Shown here piece after piece: positions 24,154-37,973 of a stretch of DNA of 64,000 nt (position 1 is the stretch's first letter; every line of letters starts with the position of its first letter). The DNA comes from Balanoglossus misakiensis (taxonomy: Eukaryota > Hemichordata), in the NCBI GenBank assembly GCA_040954595.2, contig CM082586.2:496001-560000 (forward strand). Direction: 5' to 3'. A model generated the notes under the pieces. That model saw only the letters and a program-made list of their open reading frames with translations. It was not told the origin of the DNA and searched no databases. The position numbers and the translations under genes are program-made.

Positions 24154-24597
24154 AATGATGATGTTGGTCACAAATGATTAGTCCTTAAGAAATTTCAACT
24201 TATCAAAAATTGCTAAACTGGTATTTCCATGTGTCAGACTTGAATGCTACAGATCAAGAGTGTATGATGTCATAGCTTGAAAGAGTCTGATGTCATAACT
24301 GAAAGAGTATGTCATACATCTAAAGTATGCCATATGTATGAGCAAAAAGTGTATTATGTCTATAAAGGCCACCTGTCTATAAAGGCCGGTTTAGGAAAGT
24401 CCCTTGACTGGCCACTATAGACAGGTTGGACTGTATGTCTTCATTGGAGAATGATCACAACAGAGAAAGGATTAATGCCATTGAATTTGTAAGACATTGT
24501 TGTGAAGCAGAAATAAATATTGAACTAGGGGTATGTTCCAGAACTATAAGATTGTCACTGTATTTACTGATCAAGTTTTGCAGAAACTCAGCCAGAA

Positions 24598-26229
24598 CTA
24601 AATGATGAGATTCAATAAAACCATGGACATGAACTCTTCATAGTTGACACTAATACTGCCACTCATATTGGTATCTTTCTGTTTAAAAGTATCTGTTAGC
24701 GACTTTAGCAAGACTGAACACTGAATAAATTCATCAAATTTTAACTGACTTCTTGCCTGTCTGTCGTACTTCGCGACGATCAGTTGAGCAAACTGTGGAG
24801 ACAGTCTGTAACCCATCTGGTTGAAGGCTGCAAAGAGAAAATACATCAACTTACTTCCTGTGTGCATGTACAACACTGATGTGTCTATGAAATCAATCTG
24901 TCACTTGTACTGGGATTCTGCAACCAATTATATATGACAATGTTCTATTTCCCTATGGTGGTGAAAGGGTTATTTAAGTTTAGTATCCCAAAGACTGAAA
25001 TGCAGCCATCTAAACAGAAATCAATCTATCATTATCAAATGATTTCCATAAATGTTAGACTTACCAGTATGGAGCTCATTGGCATCGATTTTGCCAGAAT
25101 TATCTCTGTCATACTGTCGATAAACCTCTCTCCACTGCTGTATATAATGCCACAAGGCAGAAAACTCATGAATGTCAATCTTGCCAGAATGATCCTTGTC
25201 AAACATACCTACCAACAAAAATACCATGATTTAAAGGTCACATTGGGGCCACGAAAATGGACTATTGCCCCCTGGAGTGGGGCAGCTGCATCTCATGACT
25301 ACCAGCCAGATTGTAATAAAACAAGGCAGACATACAACCACATACCTATCATTAGTCGACAAGTCTCTGGGTTAAAATGACTCCAATCATTATTTGTGAG
25401 AGCTTGCTGTAATTCTTGGGATGTTATTTTTCCAGATCTGTCAGCATCCACTGAACAAAACCATTGCCAAATACTGGGATCTACACCAGGTGGACAGCCT
25501 GAAAGAAACAAATTAGAATTGCAGTGACACCTGTTGAGGACATTTTGCAAATGAGAGAAGCCTTCGTGAGACAAAGAAATACAACTTTAGATCACATGAT
25601 CATGATGATGTTCTTTTGCTTCAAGTGTCTATAATTATGGAGGTACATACTATCATGTTATGTATATTAATTAAACACTGTGTAGCAAAATAGATCTGCT
25701 TACCTTGATGCCCAGGTGGTGGCCCATACCCACCATATCCGGGCTGCGGAGGGGCATACCCGACAGGGGCACCATAGCCTGGTTGTTGGGGCGGTGGCTG
25801 GTAACCTCCTGGTTGTGCGTAACCACCAGGTTGTTGAGCTGCATAACCACCAGGTGCAGGTTGGCCATAGGCTTGTTGCTGTCCAGGGTAGCCTTGCTAA
25901 TGAACAGAAATACATGTAGTGTTGATAAACAGTGGCCATCGTATTGTTTTTTCTATCAAAAGGACAAGTGTCCCTTATTGTATTATCATATTCATGCATG
26001 TCCATTTGACAACCAAAGGAGGAAGACCTTCAACTCTTTTATTTACATTGCCAACAAACACCAAAATCAATGGTTTGCTAACGTATACACGTGTAATGTA
26101 GGAAAATGTAGTCGACGTAATCTTAAGCTTCAAACTGTTTCGTCAGGAACGTAAGACGCTGTAGGAATTCACCAACAGAGGAAAGGATTTCTTGTTTCTT
26201 ACCGGAGCGCCGTAGCCTGGGTACGCCAT
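24598..26229 (-). CDS. PEF1: Peflin, penta-EF-hand calcium-binding protein
   Basis: Exons: 26203-26229, 25704-25896, 25346-25498, 25065-25208 and 24598-24827, giving 248 residues (human peflin 284). Peflin heterodimerises with ALG-2 (PDCD6) in a calcium-dependent way and acts at ER exit sites and as a CUL3 co-adaptor. The N-terminus (about residues 1-73) is a Gly/Pro/Tyr/Gln-rich repeat built on [11 protein letters not shown]-like units, as in peflin. Five EF-hands follow: [24 protein letters not shown] and [12 protein letters not shown] look calcium-competent, while the last two are degenerate. The linker motif [19 protein letters not shown] is typical of the family. The long N-terminal repeat and block [12 protein letters not shown] favour PEF1 over PDCD6 or sorcin. 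Confidence 0.95.
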
Positions 26230-28679
26230 CTTGGAATTTGTCGGTTGTGTGTTCGTTGTCTCATTTCTCAAAAAAAAATCCCCAACCATACATTTCTGAT
26301 AAAAAGTTAAATTAAGTTGACATTTAGATCATTTTGAAGGACTTTTCATGAATTGCGATGTATATGTATTCGTTTTTTGCGATAAAAACACAAAAAATGA
26401 TCCACGGGTCGATCCAAAGATTTCCAAAATGGCGGCACGAGCGCATTCATTGTGTTTGGAGACACTAAACTTTTCGACCCTATTTTCGTGCTCTCTTTGT
26501 GTTCACTCGGGGTTGTCATTTTTATTACTCGGATATTAAGATGTCATGCGATTCGGCAATAAACTCTAATTCTTCCAAAACTTAAACATTGTATAAGTTA
26601 AAAGCTGGATAATTTGATTCTCAAAACAACGAGTTTTTACATTTACTATTCACATGAAAATGGCAGCAAAAACGAAAAAAATCGTAAGCATTTTGCAGTT
26701 CACTGCGGATAAAATTCCAGTGCCGACACAACTATAACAGGGGACAAATAAGCCAAGACTTTAGGAGTTCTTTTGTAGTAGAGTGTTTTATTTCTGTTCT
26801 GTGAGTCTTTTCAAATACATAGAAAACTTGAAAAAAATTGAAACTGCCCAAGATTGTGTAAAATGGTGACAAGCACCATATATTTGATTCACAGAAGTCA
26901 AAAACTTAAAGACCAGAAAATATTTCACTTAATACACAATTCACAACATAAAACAATTCTACATGTATCACACTTTGGAAAGTGCTTGTAGACAAGAATT
27001 TCAACTTCCTCCTAGAAAGAATCATAAAAGACAGTGACTCATAAAATTTGACAATAATTGTAAAAGTTACAATGACTGTATCCTGATGAATATTGGCAAG
27101 ACTCTGCAGTTAACAACAGTCTCAGCTAAAATGATGCATGACAACGAATGTCGAATAACTCTTTTCAAAACCTCCATCAATCTTCAACTTTCGGTTTCTA
27201 ACATCTCACATCTCTTCTCTTCTTGAAGATGTCATTCAGAAGCCTGAACCATAAAAGCTATTAAAGTAATATTTTACACCATAATATTCATATCTGCTAA
27301 CTACTGAAAGTTATCTGCAGTTTTAGTCTTACATTTTCAGCGCTTACAACCACATTGACCGAAAGCATCCAACTAAGCAAGTCACTACAACATGGAGGGT
27401 ACATATCATCTGACATACCAATACCTAGAGTCTACTTCACTTTTGAACTATTATAGAACGTTTCGTTAGATTAGCAGTGAACTTGTCCTAACACAAAGAG
27501 GCTGGAATAGATGAGTATAATCACACAAAGTCAGTGATACTTGGACTGCACACAATCACACCGTAAATACAAATGATGAACTTGATGTGTTTGGAACAAA
27601 CTACATGAAATAAAAAAAAATATTGCTGGCAGAGTAATCAACTTGCACTTGTTTCCTGAGTACAACTATCACTTTAACACAAGTGCTCCTATACAATTAA
27701 AACAAAAACATCTTTTTCTCTTTAATTTAAATTACATGTATCTTTAAATACAAACAAATTTTGAATTTGTTTATAATTATGAAAGTTACTACTGTCTGAA
27801 TTGGGAAAAACAATTCTTGTGCATTGATAAATGTTACCCTGGTCCAAGGATAATATATTATACTTTGATACAGTCTCTGTCTGTCCTTTGTTCAAAACTC
27901 CTCCTTTCACTGCCAAACTTCAGTTCAACCATATTGTTAATAATGGTCTGGTTGAATCCATATACAAGAAAAGGGGGTGACTGGGTGAAACCAAAGCTAC
28001 ATTACTTGACTATGTAAATGTACAGCAATGTATGAAATTTAAAAATCCATACTTACATGAAAATAAAAACATCAAAATACACACAACATGACTACACAAA
28101 TGGCAACCTTTCAGATAAACTCAACAACATGACTACATATACCACAAGAAGTCTTGAGTTTAAGAGCAACAGACCGTATCATCAACTACCCCGGCAAGAG
28201 GAGGTTGCATGGATTACACATCAAAAGAGAATCGGTTATTGTTTTGACTTTTTTTTCAAGATAATTTTTTTCACCTGAATATTTCAATAAATGAGAGTTT
28301 TTGAAAGATATTGAGTGTATGTGTTGCCAGGCTACACAAAACACAAAGTATGATATTCCTGATTAAATGTGTTTGCATATTAATTAATGATAACCTCTGT
28401 TATCTTGTCACAGATGCAGAATGATTCTGAAAGTGTGATCACATGATCAGACAACCTTTCAACTCTGACCGCTATATAGGTTCAATCATGTTTTAAATTA
28501 TCTCAAATTTTATAGTTTTTTAAAAAAAATTCATGTCCATCCATCTGCCTAGTTTTCCATACTGGTCAACTTTCATTGAAATGTTTTACTCAGTGGATGC
28601 TGATGAAAACGATTCAAAGGCCTTTTTAAAAAGAAACAATGTTTTTGCACTGACAAGTTCTTTAGTCAGCAAAATCCTG
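26230..28679. other. PEF1 promoter and NPC1 3' UTR
   Basis: Minus-strand PEF1 starts at 26229, so 26230 to about 26760 holds its promoter and any 5' UTR. NPC1 ends at 28680 and its long 3' UTR probably runs leftward; a minus-sense AATAAA (TTTATT at 26787-26792) is a plausible polyadenylation signal. No other coding gene is recognised. Confidence 0.5.
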
Positions 28680-31600
28680 TTATGTGTAGTACTCTCCGCT
28701 GGGTAGTTCATTGCGATGTCGTAGTAGAGGTGCTCTTTCATTAATAGCAGACGATCGCGGTTTATCTTGAAGTTGTTCATTGTACAACTTTGCTTTATTC
28801 ACCGAAGGACCTGAGGAAAGACATAAAAGAAGATTGTAAATTGCTGTATCAAGATAAGATATACAAATCTGTAGTATTTATGTAGTGTTTTGTTAAGGCA
28901 GTCAAAATAAAGGCAACTGAAAAATTGTAGCTATTCAATCCACTGACTCTAGACCCTCTCACCCCCAGTTCCCTATTTAGAGGTCCAACCTTACCACAGA
29001 AAACAATGGGTTTGGACTGAACCACAGTAGTGAAGGGGTTAGATTTTTACTCACCAACATAACTGAGCAGCACTGGAAGGAATATCAAACCATGAGCAGC
29101 TCCAAACAACACGATGCATAAATACATCCTGAAGTAGAAGACTTTGAATATCTGAGATTTGGCAAAGGCAAGAACTATGATGCCTACAAACTTGGTCAAG
29201 GTAATTCCACTCAGGACCTGGAAATAAGAAGACGATTATATAAATATATGGAATTCTGTGTGTGAGTGTGGAATTCTGTATGGGAGTCAAAATATTCTTT
29301 CCAGATGTGATTCAGTAATTCTCTTAACTTACCGAGCTTCCCATGTGACCCAGTGCATATTCTGCTCGTTCTTTCCTGGTTGGTCGAGTGTTGACCGCAA
29401 AGGCTCTCACTGTATGGGAACAGAATTCAACAGATATACCAACAGCCTGGAAAAAAATAAAATGTTAGTTGAAGTGTGAGAGATACACACAATGTTGGCC
29501 ATACATGGTATATGTAAATGAAGGATCATCAAGAACTTACCATCACTAGATTGACTAAAGACACAGCATTCAAAGTGATATTCCACAGGTACATAACTCC
29601 CATGATGTTCACAACAATCATAATTATCGTTAAGCAAATGATCAGCGCTGAGTAGAAGGCCAGACCAAGAAGTACAAAGGTCACAACAAAGATGGCTGCC
29701 AAAGAGATCCCCAGATTGACCATAGCGTCATTCTTGATGTACAAATACTGCTCGTAGTAGACATAGAACACACTGAAATAAAAACAAAAAATTTAATTTA
29801 TTTTGTGATGTGTGGGAGTTAGGTTTGTAATTCAGAGCTATCACGACACACAATTACAAACTCTCAAAAGTGAATTGATGACATACCTGTATGGATAGAC
29901 CTCAAAGTCATCATCTTCTACATCTAACATGGACGTAATGTTAGCACTTATGTTTCTAGCACGTTCCAAAGCACTGATAAAATCTGATGAGGTTTTTAAT
30001 GTTGTGTGGTACGTCATGAAATATGTGGCTGGACAAGAAAAGAGATTTATTAGCAATAATCATTATTGAATGACTTCAGGACGTACATCAAAGACAAAAT
30101 ACCTTTTTTCCACATCTCAGAATGAAATTGTTGTATTTACATGAAACATGGCTGTACTCACCTCCAACCTGACCTTTGTCCAATGTTACTGCACTACCAT
30201 ACGCAGCATGTCCACTGAAATGAAAATGGCCGAGGAGAATTGTTATTAATGATACATTAAAATCTGTGGTGCAGTTTGGGTCGTGTTTGAACACAAACAG
30301 AAAAACACATTATACCATTTCTCACACTTTCAAAATGATCTTTACTTTAGATTCAATGACTAAGTACAATTGAATATCAGACTGAAACAAATCTTACCCT
30401 TTGGCACATTCTTTTCCTGGGTTGTCTTCTAAGAAATAAGGCAAATATTTGGTGAACTCCATTCCAATTGGTCTTTGACCTTTCTCTGATCCTCCGTGGC
30501 ATGCTAAACATGTTTTATTTGCCCCCACTGACAAAAAAAGAAATAAGATTTCTGATGATATCTGGTTTTGATAAATCTGATAAAGGTGTGTCCAAATATT
30601 TAAGTGATGAACAATATCCTATACTGTTTAGTTGAATACGTACCTGTGGCTGGACAGAAGGGATGTCCTGATTGGTTGTAATAACGGCAACATGGTATAG
30701 CACCCCCTGCATTCAACCAATCAAAGTAATCGTCTAACCAAGAGCTTGCTGGGTGGGCAATCCTAGTACTGTAGTCAAGTAAAAACAAAAGAACCATTTA
30801 ATGGCATGAACATGATTTGATTGTACTCTTCAGTATTTTCTGTTATATGTATTGGCTCCAGTTCCCTTGCTGCTTGGAAAGATACACAGATAAAAATTCA
30901 AAACCAAATCAAAAGTTACAGGTACTCACTATTCACTAAGCTCTGATGCGTGATATATCTGTGATGTAAATGAATCCACATTACATCCAGATCCTCCACA
31001 AATCTTATTCTGACCCTCTTCTGATGTGAAGTCATATCCTTCTTTGGTGACGAAATAAACCGGTGCTCCAACATTTAGATAATCACTGATACTATTGAAA
31101 TAATCAATGACGTACGAGTCCTGCAAATGACACAAACAGATTTTAAAATTTTCTTCCCCATTTCCCTCTATAGAGGTCCAACTTTACCATAGATAACAAT
31201 GGATTTGGACTAAACTATAGTGGTGAAAGGGTTATTGTTAAAAGTCTTACCTCTGGCATAGACAACTTCTGGTCTAATCCAACCTCCACTTTAGTCGTGA
31301 GGACTGCACTGCCACAAAACATGAAGACAAACACAATAACCTGAAAAGAATAACAATAGCAGATTTTTTTTAGTTCTGATGAAATGTGTGACATACTTAT
31401 TGGCAAGACGTTACCACTACATAAGGGCTCAGAAACTGACAAGCACAGTATCTATTATGGTACTTACAACAATCGGACGTAACCAGTTTTTCATCAGAGC
31501 TGGTGCATAGTACTTGGTCATGAATGAATAAAGAAAACCACTTTCTTTGGGCACTGGTTCTTTCTTGGAGCTGGGAACGCAGCAACAAATATCCAGACGC

Positions 31601-34600
31601 CCTGCTTCCTGTCGTTTGGCATCAAGAGACAACAATGCGACAAATGCAGTAATTTGAAGCAAGAAGTCAATGAAGACAGCCGCAGCAGCATAAAGTGAGA
31701 ATGCTTTGACTGCTGGCATTGACGACAAGGCACCTGGAATAAAGACAATATTACAAATGTCAAATTTCATCCATGGAAACAATCAAGTTATCCTAAACAG
31801 CATGGTCCTAAGGATTTTACATTTTTAACACAAAGTGCATTTTTACATACCTAGGAAGAAAGCGATAGATTCTGATAGACTTGTCAGTAACATACTGGGG
31901 CCAACCTCTCCAACAATACGGCCTATCTGGTCTCCTCTGTCTTCGTAAGCCATGCGGACATCTCGCTGCAAAGTCAACAAAATGAACAATCTTATCAAAA
32001 TTGTGTCTCATTTGTTATACCAAGTTTCAGTCTTTACATTTTTGACAAACCCAGTTGGGAACAGATCATTTATTTTACCTGATATGCTTGCACCAGAATA
32101 AAGATATTGTCCACACCAACAGCCAGGACCAAGAAAGGCATGACCTCAATGACAATCAATGTTGTTGGAACTCCAATGTAAGCCATGATTCCCAATGAAG
32201 CACCAACTGAACACAGGACTATTAGAACACCACTCAGTCCAAGAGTTATCTTGGAATCAATCTGTGAATGAGAGAAAAACAGCATTTCAATAAACTATTG
32301 CCCAAGAAAGAATTATAATCAATGCGAAAAACAAACACTGACATGTACTTCTACACTTACCAGAAGTCTGTCACAGCGAGTGATTTGGCCCAATGCCAAG
32401 GCAACGTACGCAAACATGAGTAGATAACTGATCAGGATTGTTATGATGTCACCACTGCTTTCTCTTTCAATCTCATCTTCAATTGAGCGCTGAAATAAGA
32501 AAGAATTAATGTAAAATTGAGAAGAGAGAGATTGAGAGAGACAGAGAGAATTGACATGAGAGAGAGAGGATTGACATCAACGTAGGATGACCTGAATAAC
32601 AACTGAAAACACTCACCTCTGCAGAAAACGAAATGGATAAATTCTTATTGGTGTATTTGTTCTGAATGAAATCCAAGAAAGCTTTCTCCCATGTCATTGC
32701 CATGTCAAGTTTTCTGCTATTAGTGCTGTTGGCTTTTCCGGGTAAAAAATTGTTGACAGTAAAAGTGATCACAAGAGCAGTTGCATTGGTGTAGTTCATA
32801 TCTGTGTAAAAATTAACAAAATTAATTAGTGTTTAAGTACCAATATCGACAATTAAGTAGTGAATGAATGATATAATATTAGAGAGCTTTGGAGACATAA
32901 ATTCAATTTTTGCAAGAAGCCCATAGTTCCATAAAACAAAACCCAAATATTCTAAAGATATGGAAATATCCCACTCACTGTCATATCCACCAAGTACAAC
33001 CCAAGGGAATACAGGACCTCCGTATGTGGCCAGGCATGGATCATGTAACTGAGTGGTGTCATTCAAAGATGCTGGTGACCTGTTGAGTGAAAATTGTGTA
33101 GATGTGAAAATTAGATTCGAATTGTCTTTTGGAAAGATAAGAATTTTCTTAGGCCTCTGGTATGTTCAAAACCCAGGTTTTCTGCAATTACCAATAAATG
33201 GGCAAACACTTGCACTTGCAATGACAGTATTCTTTGTTTTGAGTTAAAAACAATAATATGAACAAGGACTTACATTGAACAATACATGAAATGATCATGA
33301 TAGTCAGCTGCAACCCAGAATCCTGATGAATCCATGACGACTCGGTCGAGCTGTTGGTGACTATTCTGGAAATATTGCAAGGCACTCTCAATCGTACAAT
33401 TGTTATTGTCTGGAGACAACGGCTTGAAGCAGATATCCTTAAACGTGATGTTCCTACGCTCAGGTTCAAACCAAACTGGCATATGTTCAATCGCCAACTG
33501 AAGATCAAGAACCTGTTGTCAAAAAAAGGAAAGGTGTGTTAACCTTTTACAACAATGGTTTGGTCTAATTCCTTTGTTTTCTGCATTGGACAGATTGGAA
33601 ATCTGTTCAATGCAGAAAGGTTTCCCGATCCCGATTATATATGCAACAGCTACCATCATTTAGAAATAATCAACCACACAGACAAACGCTCAAATAGACA
33701 ATGTTGATCTACCTGGTGGAGAATATCTTTTGTGAGAACTGGTCCAAATGGTATAATATCGCCATACGGGTAAGTATCATAAATTGTCCAGTTTGTGTTT
33801 GGAGCAGTGATGATCAGTTGTTCTGTACGATAAAAGGGTCCAAACTTTTCATCATAGTAGTCCTTCTCAAGACGGGCTTGGCTTGTCGGTGCTGACCACA
33901 ATTCGACCGGGTCGGTAATTATTTGTAGAAAGTAGACACCAGCACATGCAGCGCCGACTAAAACTAAACAGACTAGGATAACCTTGATGGGATTATTGGC
34001 ACATATGGTGCCCCACATCAAGAAAAGCTGTCGTAATTTACGCTCAAAGAATTCGCCGATCTTTTCAATGCAGCTGATGTCATTTGGAGTGACGAACTTC
34101 TGTGTGGACGGCACGTGAGTATCACCATTGATCGCGACAGACGCTCCTTCGGTCTTCTTCTTGCGACATCCATAGTAAGTTGCCAGAGATGTCAGAAACA
34201 GAATCAGGAATCCACCAAAGGCGCATATAGCAATAAAGAGGGGTCCATAGATTCCCAAAATCTTCCACTCAGGAGGGGGAGGAGGAAGAGGAGGTTGTGG
34301 GGGGCACACTACCGGACAATCCTGACAACTGCACGGATCAGTGTCATTTGAAACAGCTTGACTACATGCCACGTAGGAGGAGTTCAAAGGGTGGATGTTA
34401 TCAGGCAAGGGTGCAGCTGAGTTATTGACAATATGAAAGTTAATCTGAAATGGCGTTTGACCGTTATTGATGTCGCCCATGAAATCAAGAAAATGCTGCG
34501 GAGTGCACTGGTCAGCTGTGTAGCCACCACAAAACATTGAGATGGCACGAGAGTTTGAGCTGGGGAACAAGACATTGGAACAAGAATTGTACACACCACC

Positions 34601-36733
34601 GGCGAAATCTTCAGTCATATAGTACGAGATTTCCTGAACACTTAGCACGTAAGCAGGGTCCTTCTTATCTGGGGTGTCTTCAATAACTGGTGTTGTATCG
34701 GCTGCTCGTGGCATAAAAGCAGAAACTTTACCAGTGTCGTCTTCCATCAAGGGTTTACTGTTGTTGTGGGTTTTGTTAAGAGGTGCGAAATTGGTTGAAA
34801 CTTTGGTGACGTTGAGAAAGAGACTATGGTTAGGATTGCAAGTGAATTCACAGTAGAGTTTGTAGAAGTTATATAGACATGAGGGACATCTTGAGAATGT
34901 CTGGTCTGGGACTTGGAGACTGGATTTCAAATTCTGCAGCTGATTCACACTGCAACACGTATATGGGGTCCCCTCGTCTGGAACAAGGTATGGACACACG
35001 TCTTTCAGGATTTCAACTCCTTCTGGGTCAGTCATCGCCTTCGCAGGACCGTTATACACACAATTTAAACCTTTCCCGTTGACATGGTTTACATCACATA
35101 CATCATACCAAACACAGTATCCTTCTTTATGGATCATTTTGGAGGATACCTGAAATGAAGAAAAACAAACAAAAACGGTTACACAGGAAAAAATTTACTG
35201 ATTCACTCTTTATGGATGATAGTCATGTCAAGGTAAGATCTTCATAATCCTTATGACAACAACCAGGTATCACATGTCTAGGTGGGTGATATCCCTGACA
35301 GGTGGGTGTTGACCAAATGATGTCATAGACAGATACTGACATCATAACCACATAACTCTTTGTTTTCTGGTTTCTGTAGGTGGGTGGAACAATAACTTGT
35401 AACTATACTTTTCTCTAGAGAAATAGTTACATCTGAAAACACAAACTTCCATTGTTACTTCAACATCAGTGATGTGGGTATGTAGACAGACAAACTGCCA
35501 GTCATGGCCAGCAAAGTCAGTACACTAACATGTGTGTTTTTTACAATTAATACAGGACAAACAGGCAATATCCTGATTTCAAGAATGTCTGAAAAACCCT
35601 GACCACTGCCCTCTCATTTGAGTTTTAAGGTGCAGGGTTAAAGAATTCAATTGTTTATGACTGACACATTCTTTCAAAACCCTGCAAGTAATAGCAGAAA
35701 CTCTTTGATGGAGTGTTTATGCCCAAGACCCTATTTCCTGACGGCACAATAATAATATGCAAATGTATAATCTAGACAAACTTGCCATTCCGGGACCAAG
35801 CCATATGAAGAATATGATTTTCAAACAATGAGCATGGCCTCTTTCACACATTACTTGGGGCTTCAGTCAAAACACAATTGTATCATTAAGATTTGGATAC
35901 AATGGGGAACCAAGACAATCCTTGCCATTTTTATGGAAATAAAGATCCAGCTGTCATTGCTGTAGAATGGAGATATCCCTAACCCTGTTCCCACCTTGGC
36001 AAGGACTAGCATTGTTGGTAACAGTGCTATAGTAGACACTGAGACACTAGCAGACAAGTTATAACCAGATTTTCTCGAGTGTCTATGTGCTTGAGACAAC
36101 ATAGTCACTACTAGAGTGACCTTGGAAATGGACACAATCTGGTCAGACTTGTTACAATGACGAAACGGGCTTTTCGATCTAATTACTTGCATTTGACAGG
36201 TGATGTCTTACATCATTGACATACCACTGTTATGTTCATACTTAGAATTTGATTAACACTTGACCACTTCCCCCATTCACACCTACCCGCCCACTTGGGA
36301 TGGAAGATCTAGAGGGATGAGTTTGAAGGCTCGTCTGACTGATCAATAAATCTGATTTGGGTGAAAATCAAATTTCGAATTGTCTTGTTTTCGATATCCG
36401 AAAGAAACGTTATGTGCCTAGACACTAGTTATTTTAGGCCACATAGGGGATGCATGAAAGGTATCTATGTCTATTATGATTGTACGTTTCACTGATCGAT
36501 GATGACCCTGAAACTAACAACGTGATCTCATCATCTGTAGATAAATTTGCACGTTTTCACTAAAAACGCATCACGTAAAATGTTTTGATCAAACGCTCTT
36601 ACTTTTTTAGATTACAGATCGGTTAAAAGACACGGAAAAAAGGCATTATTTAACCCAAACATACCTGAGATACGATGACAAACACAACGATTGCCATGAT
36701 GGTAGTCATGTGAACTTTGCTGACAGACGCCAT
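28680..36733 (-). CDS. NPC1: NPC intracellular cholesterol transporter 1
   Basis: Nineteen coding exons: 36665-36733, 33713-35149, 33274-33512, 32979-33079, 32617-32801, 32361-32489, 32079-32261, 31851-31965, 31468-31733, 31251-31340, 30930-31120, 30644-30768, 30398-30527, 30162-30214, 29887-30028, 29541-29772, 29333-29446, 29055-29217 and 28680-28810, giving 1,364 residues (human 1,278). NPC1 exports LDL-derived cholesterol from late endosomes and lysosomes. Visible are a signal peptide (about 1-23), the Cys-rich sterol-binding N-terminal domain starting [10 protein letters not shown], the proline-rich linker (about 304-317), a first membrane segment after it, the sterol-sensing domain (about 690-855, with [20 protein letters not shown]), the Cys-rich luminal loop and a C-terminal acidic dileucine-type signal ([11 protein letters not shown]). 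Exon 2 alone encodes 479 residues. A Thr/Asp-rich insertion (about 148-187) is absent from human NPC1. NPC1 is chosen over NPC1L1 from the linker and tail. Confidence 0.96.
28951..29042. repeat. Short terminal-inverted-repeat element, copy C
   Basis: Lies in the last NPC1 intron. It begins GACCCTCTCACCCCCAGTTC and ends TGAAGGGGTTAG, with AGAGGTCCAACC and TTTGGACTGAACC in the core. Confidence 0.7.
31150..31234. repeat. Short terminal-inverted-repeat element, copy D
   Basis: Lies in an NPC1 intron. It holds CCCCATTTCCCTCTATAGAGG, the core AGGTCCAACTTTACC, and the terminal GGTGAAAGGGTTA. Related partial copies are at 13806-13828, 24945-24974 and, inverted, 50546-50584. Confidence 0.65.
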
Positions 36734-37973
36734 CGTTTTCAGAACCGATGGATCTGCCTTCACAACAGAAACACGAACGCTTTGATTCTCTCTTCCAGGT
36801 GAATCGAACTTTGCCTTATCGTCGATGGAATTCGGCTAAAAAGAAAATTATGATCGTAGGGCGGATACCGGTGTTGTAAATCGTCGCAGCAGAGGCAAGG
36901 GTAAAGGTGAGACCAATGGGTAAATCACGTGACTCATGTGGCGTGACTTGACGCCACAATCTCACGTCAGGTCACGAGATTTCGCGCGATATCTTACCAT
37001 ATTTGGTATGACGAGCATCATCCGATACGACTGTTTATATACACTATACACCACTGAACTAGTCATAAATCACCACCCAATGACTCATGTCATGTTCCCG
37101 GTTGATGTTTGTACATATATACATTTTATAAGCAGTAACCAATGGGGATTTAAAGAATTGTCATAATAAAACGGATCGCCTAGTAGCCGATTAAAAAAAT
37201 CCTACATATAAAAGTCAGTACTTTTTAAATTCACCATTGGTTTTAGGTGAACATATTCAAAAAGTTTATAACACAATTGAGAACGAGCATACGATTTTAT
37301 TCGACCACAGAATTTAATTTCATTTGGTCAGGTGAACTAAGCGTAAAACTTTCTCGAAAATGAAATTAGTAGAAGCTCACGTTTGTGCGTTTACCAGTCT
37401 CGCTAAAAAGCCTGGTTCAACTGTCTATGATTCAGCATACGTCATGTTTATGTCCTTCGGTTGAAGTGGGATATCCTTGATTAAACGCCAAAATACCTTG
37501 ACCCCGTCCTCATCAGTATAAAAGATAAGACAGCGAAATATGTTGGCACCAACTCAACACGTTGTAAGTTGGCTGAACATGCGTGATAGTGGTCTGAGCT
37601 CAAACGCATTAGCCTACAACGTAACTATCATTAAAATATTGCACTTTTTCTCAGTTAAACAACTGATATTCTGTGTTCTGGGCAGTTTTAAAGAGGTTAT
37701 GAATACGAAACAGTGTACATGTATTAGGCCTGTACGATGCATGTCCATTTCTCGACAACAGCGCCCCCAGTGGCCAAATTATCTTTTCCTAGCCTGACTG
37801 CAGCAATAAATTTGCATATGGTGACCTTTAGAAATTGACACACCCCTTTAGTCACCTGACTTCTTTGAAGGGTCACCAGCTGTTGAAATCGTCGAGCGAT
37901 CAGTCTCTGTGTTGTCTCTCGTCTGTTTTGTTTGTATTTCTGTGTCTGAACAAGAGCATGTACCGATTTTAAG
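36734..37973. promoter_or_regulatory. Divergent promoter of NPC1 and the sialin-like gene
   Basis: The region separates two start codons pointing away from each other. TCACGTGAC at 36925-36933 matches nine of ten bases of the CLEAR/TFEB palindrome, and a CCAAT box (36913-36917) lies 7 bp to its left. A TATA-like TATAAAAG is at 37517-37524 on the plus strand. A CTCF-like site (37758-37775, complement GGCCACTGGGGGCGCTGT) lies about 200 bp before the SLC17 start. No coding gene is supported inside. Confidence 0.6.

Larger units (their letters stand above)
19937..24597. other. 3' UTR of the DIDO1-like gene, then intergenic DNA
   Basis: The plus-strand stop is at 19936. AATAAA signals at 21123-21128 and 21406-21411 are candidate polyadenylation sites. 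Beyond them are an unexplained exon-like open stretch (21747-21887), two AGRTGGCGC CTCF-like motifs (22271-22282 and 22301-22314), a small palindromic segment around 24371-24426 and one copy of the short inverted-repeat element. No complete gene is recognised, and the region next to 24597 is probably PEF1 3' UTR. Confidence 0.5.

Noticed and set aside
24598-26229. Identification as PDCD6 (ALG-2) or sorcin instead of peflin
   Set aside because: The long Gly/Pro/Tyr/Gln repeat and the sequence leading into EF-hand 1 match peflin better, and the later EF-hands are degenerate as in peflin.
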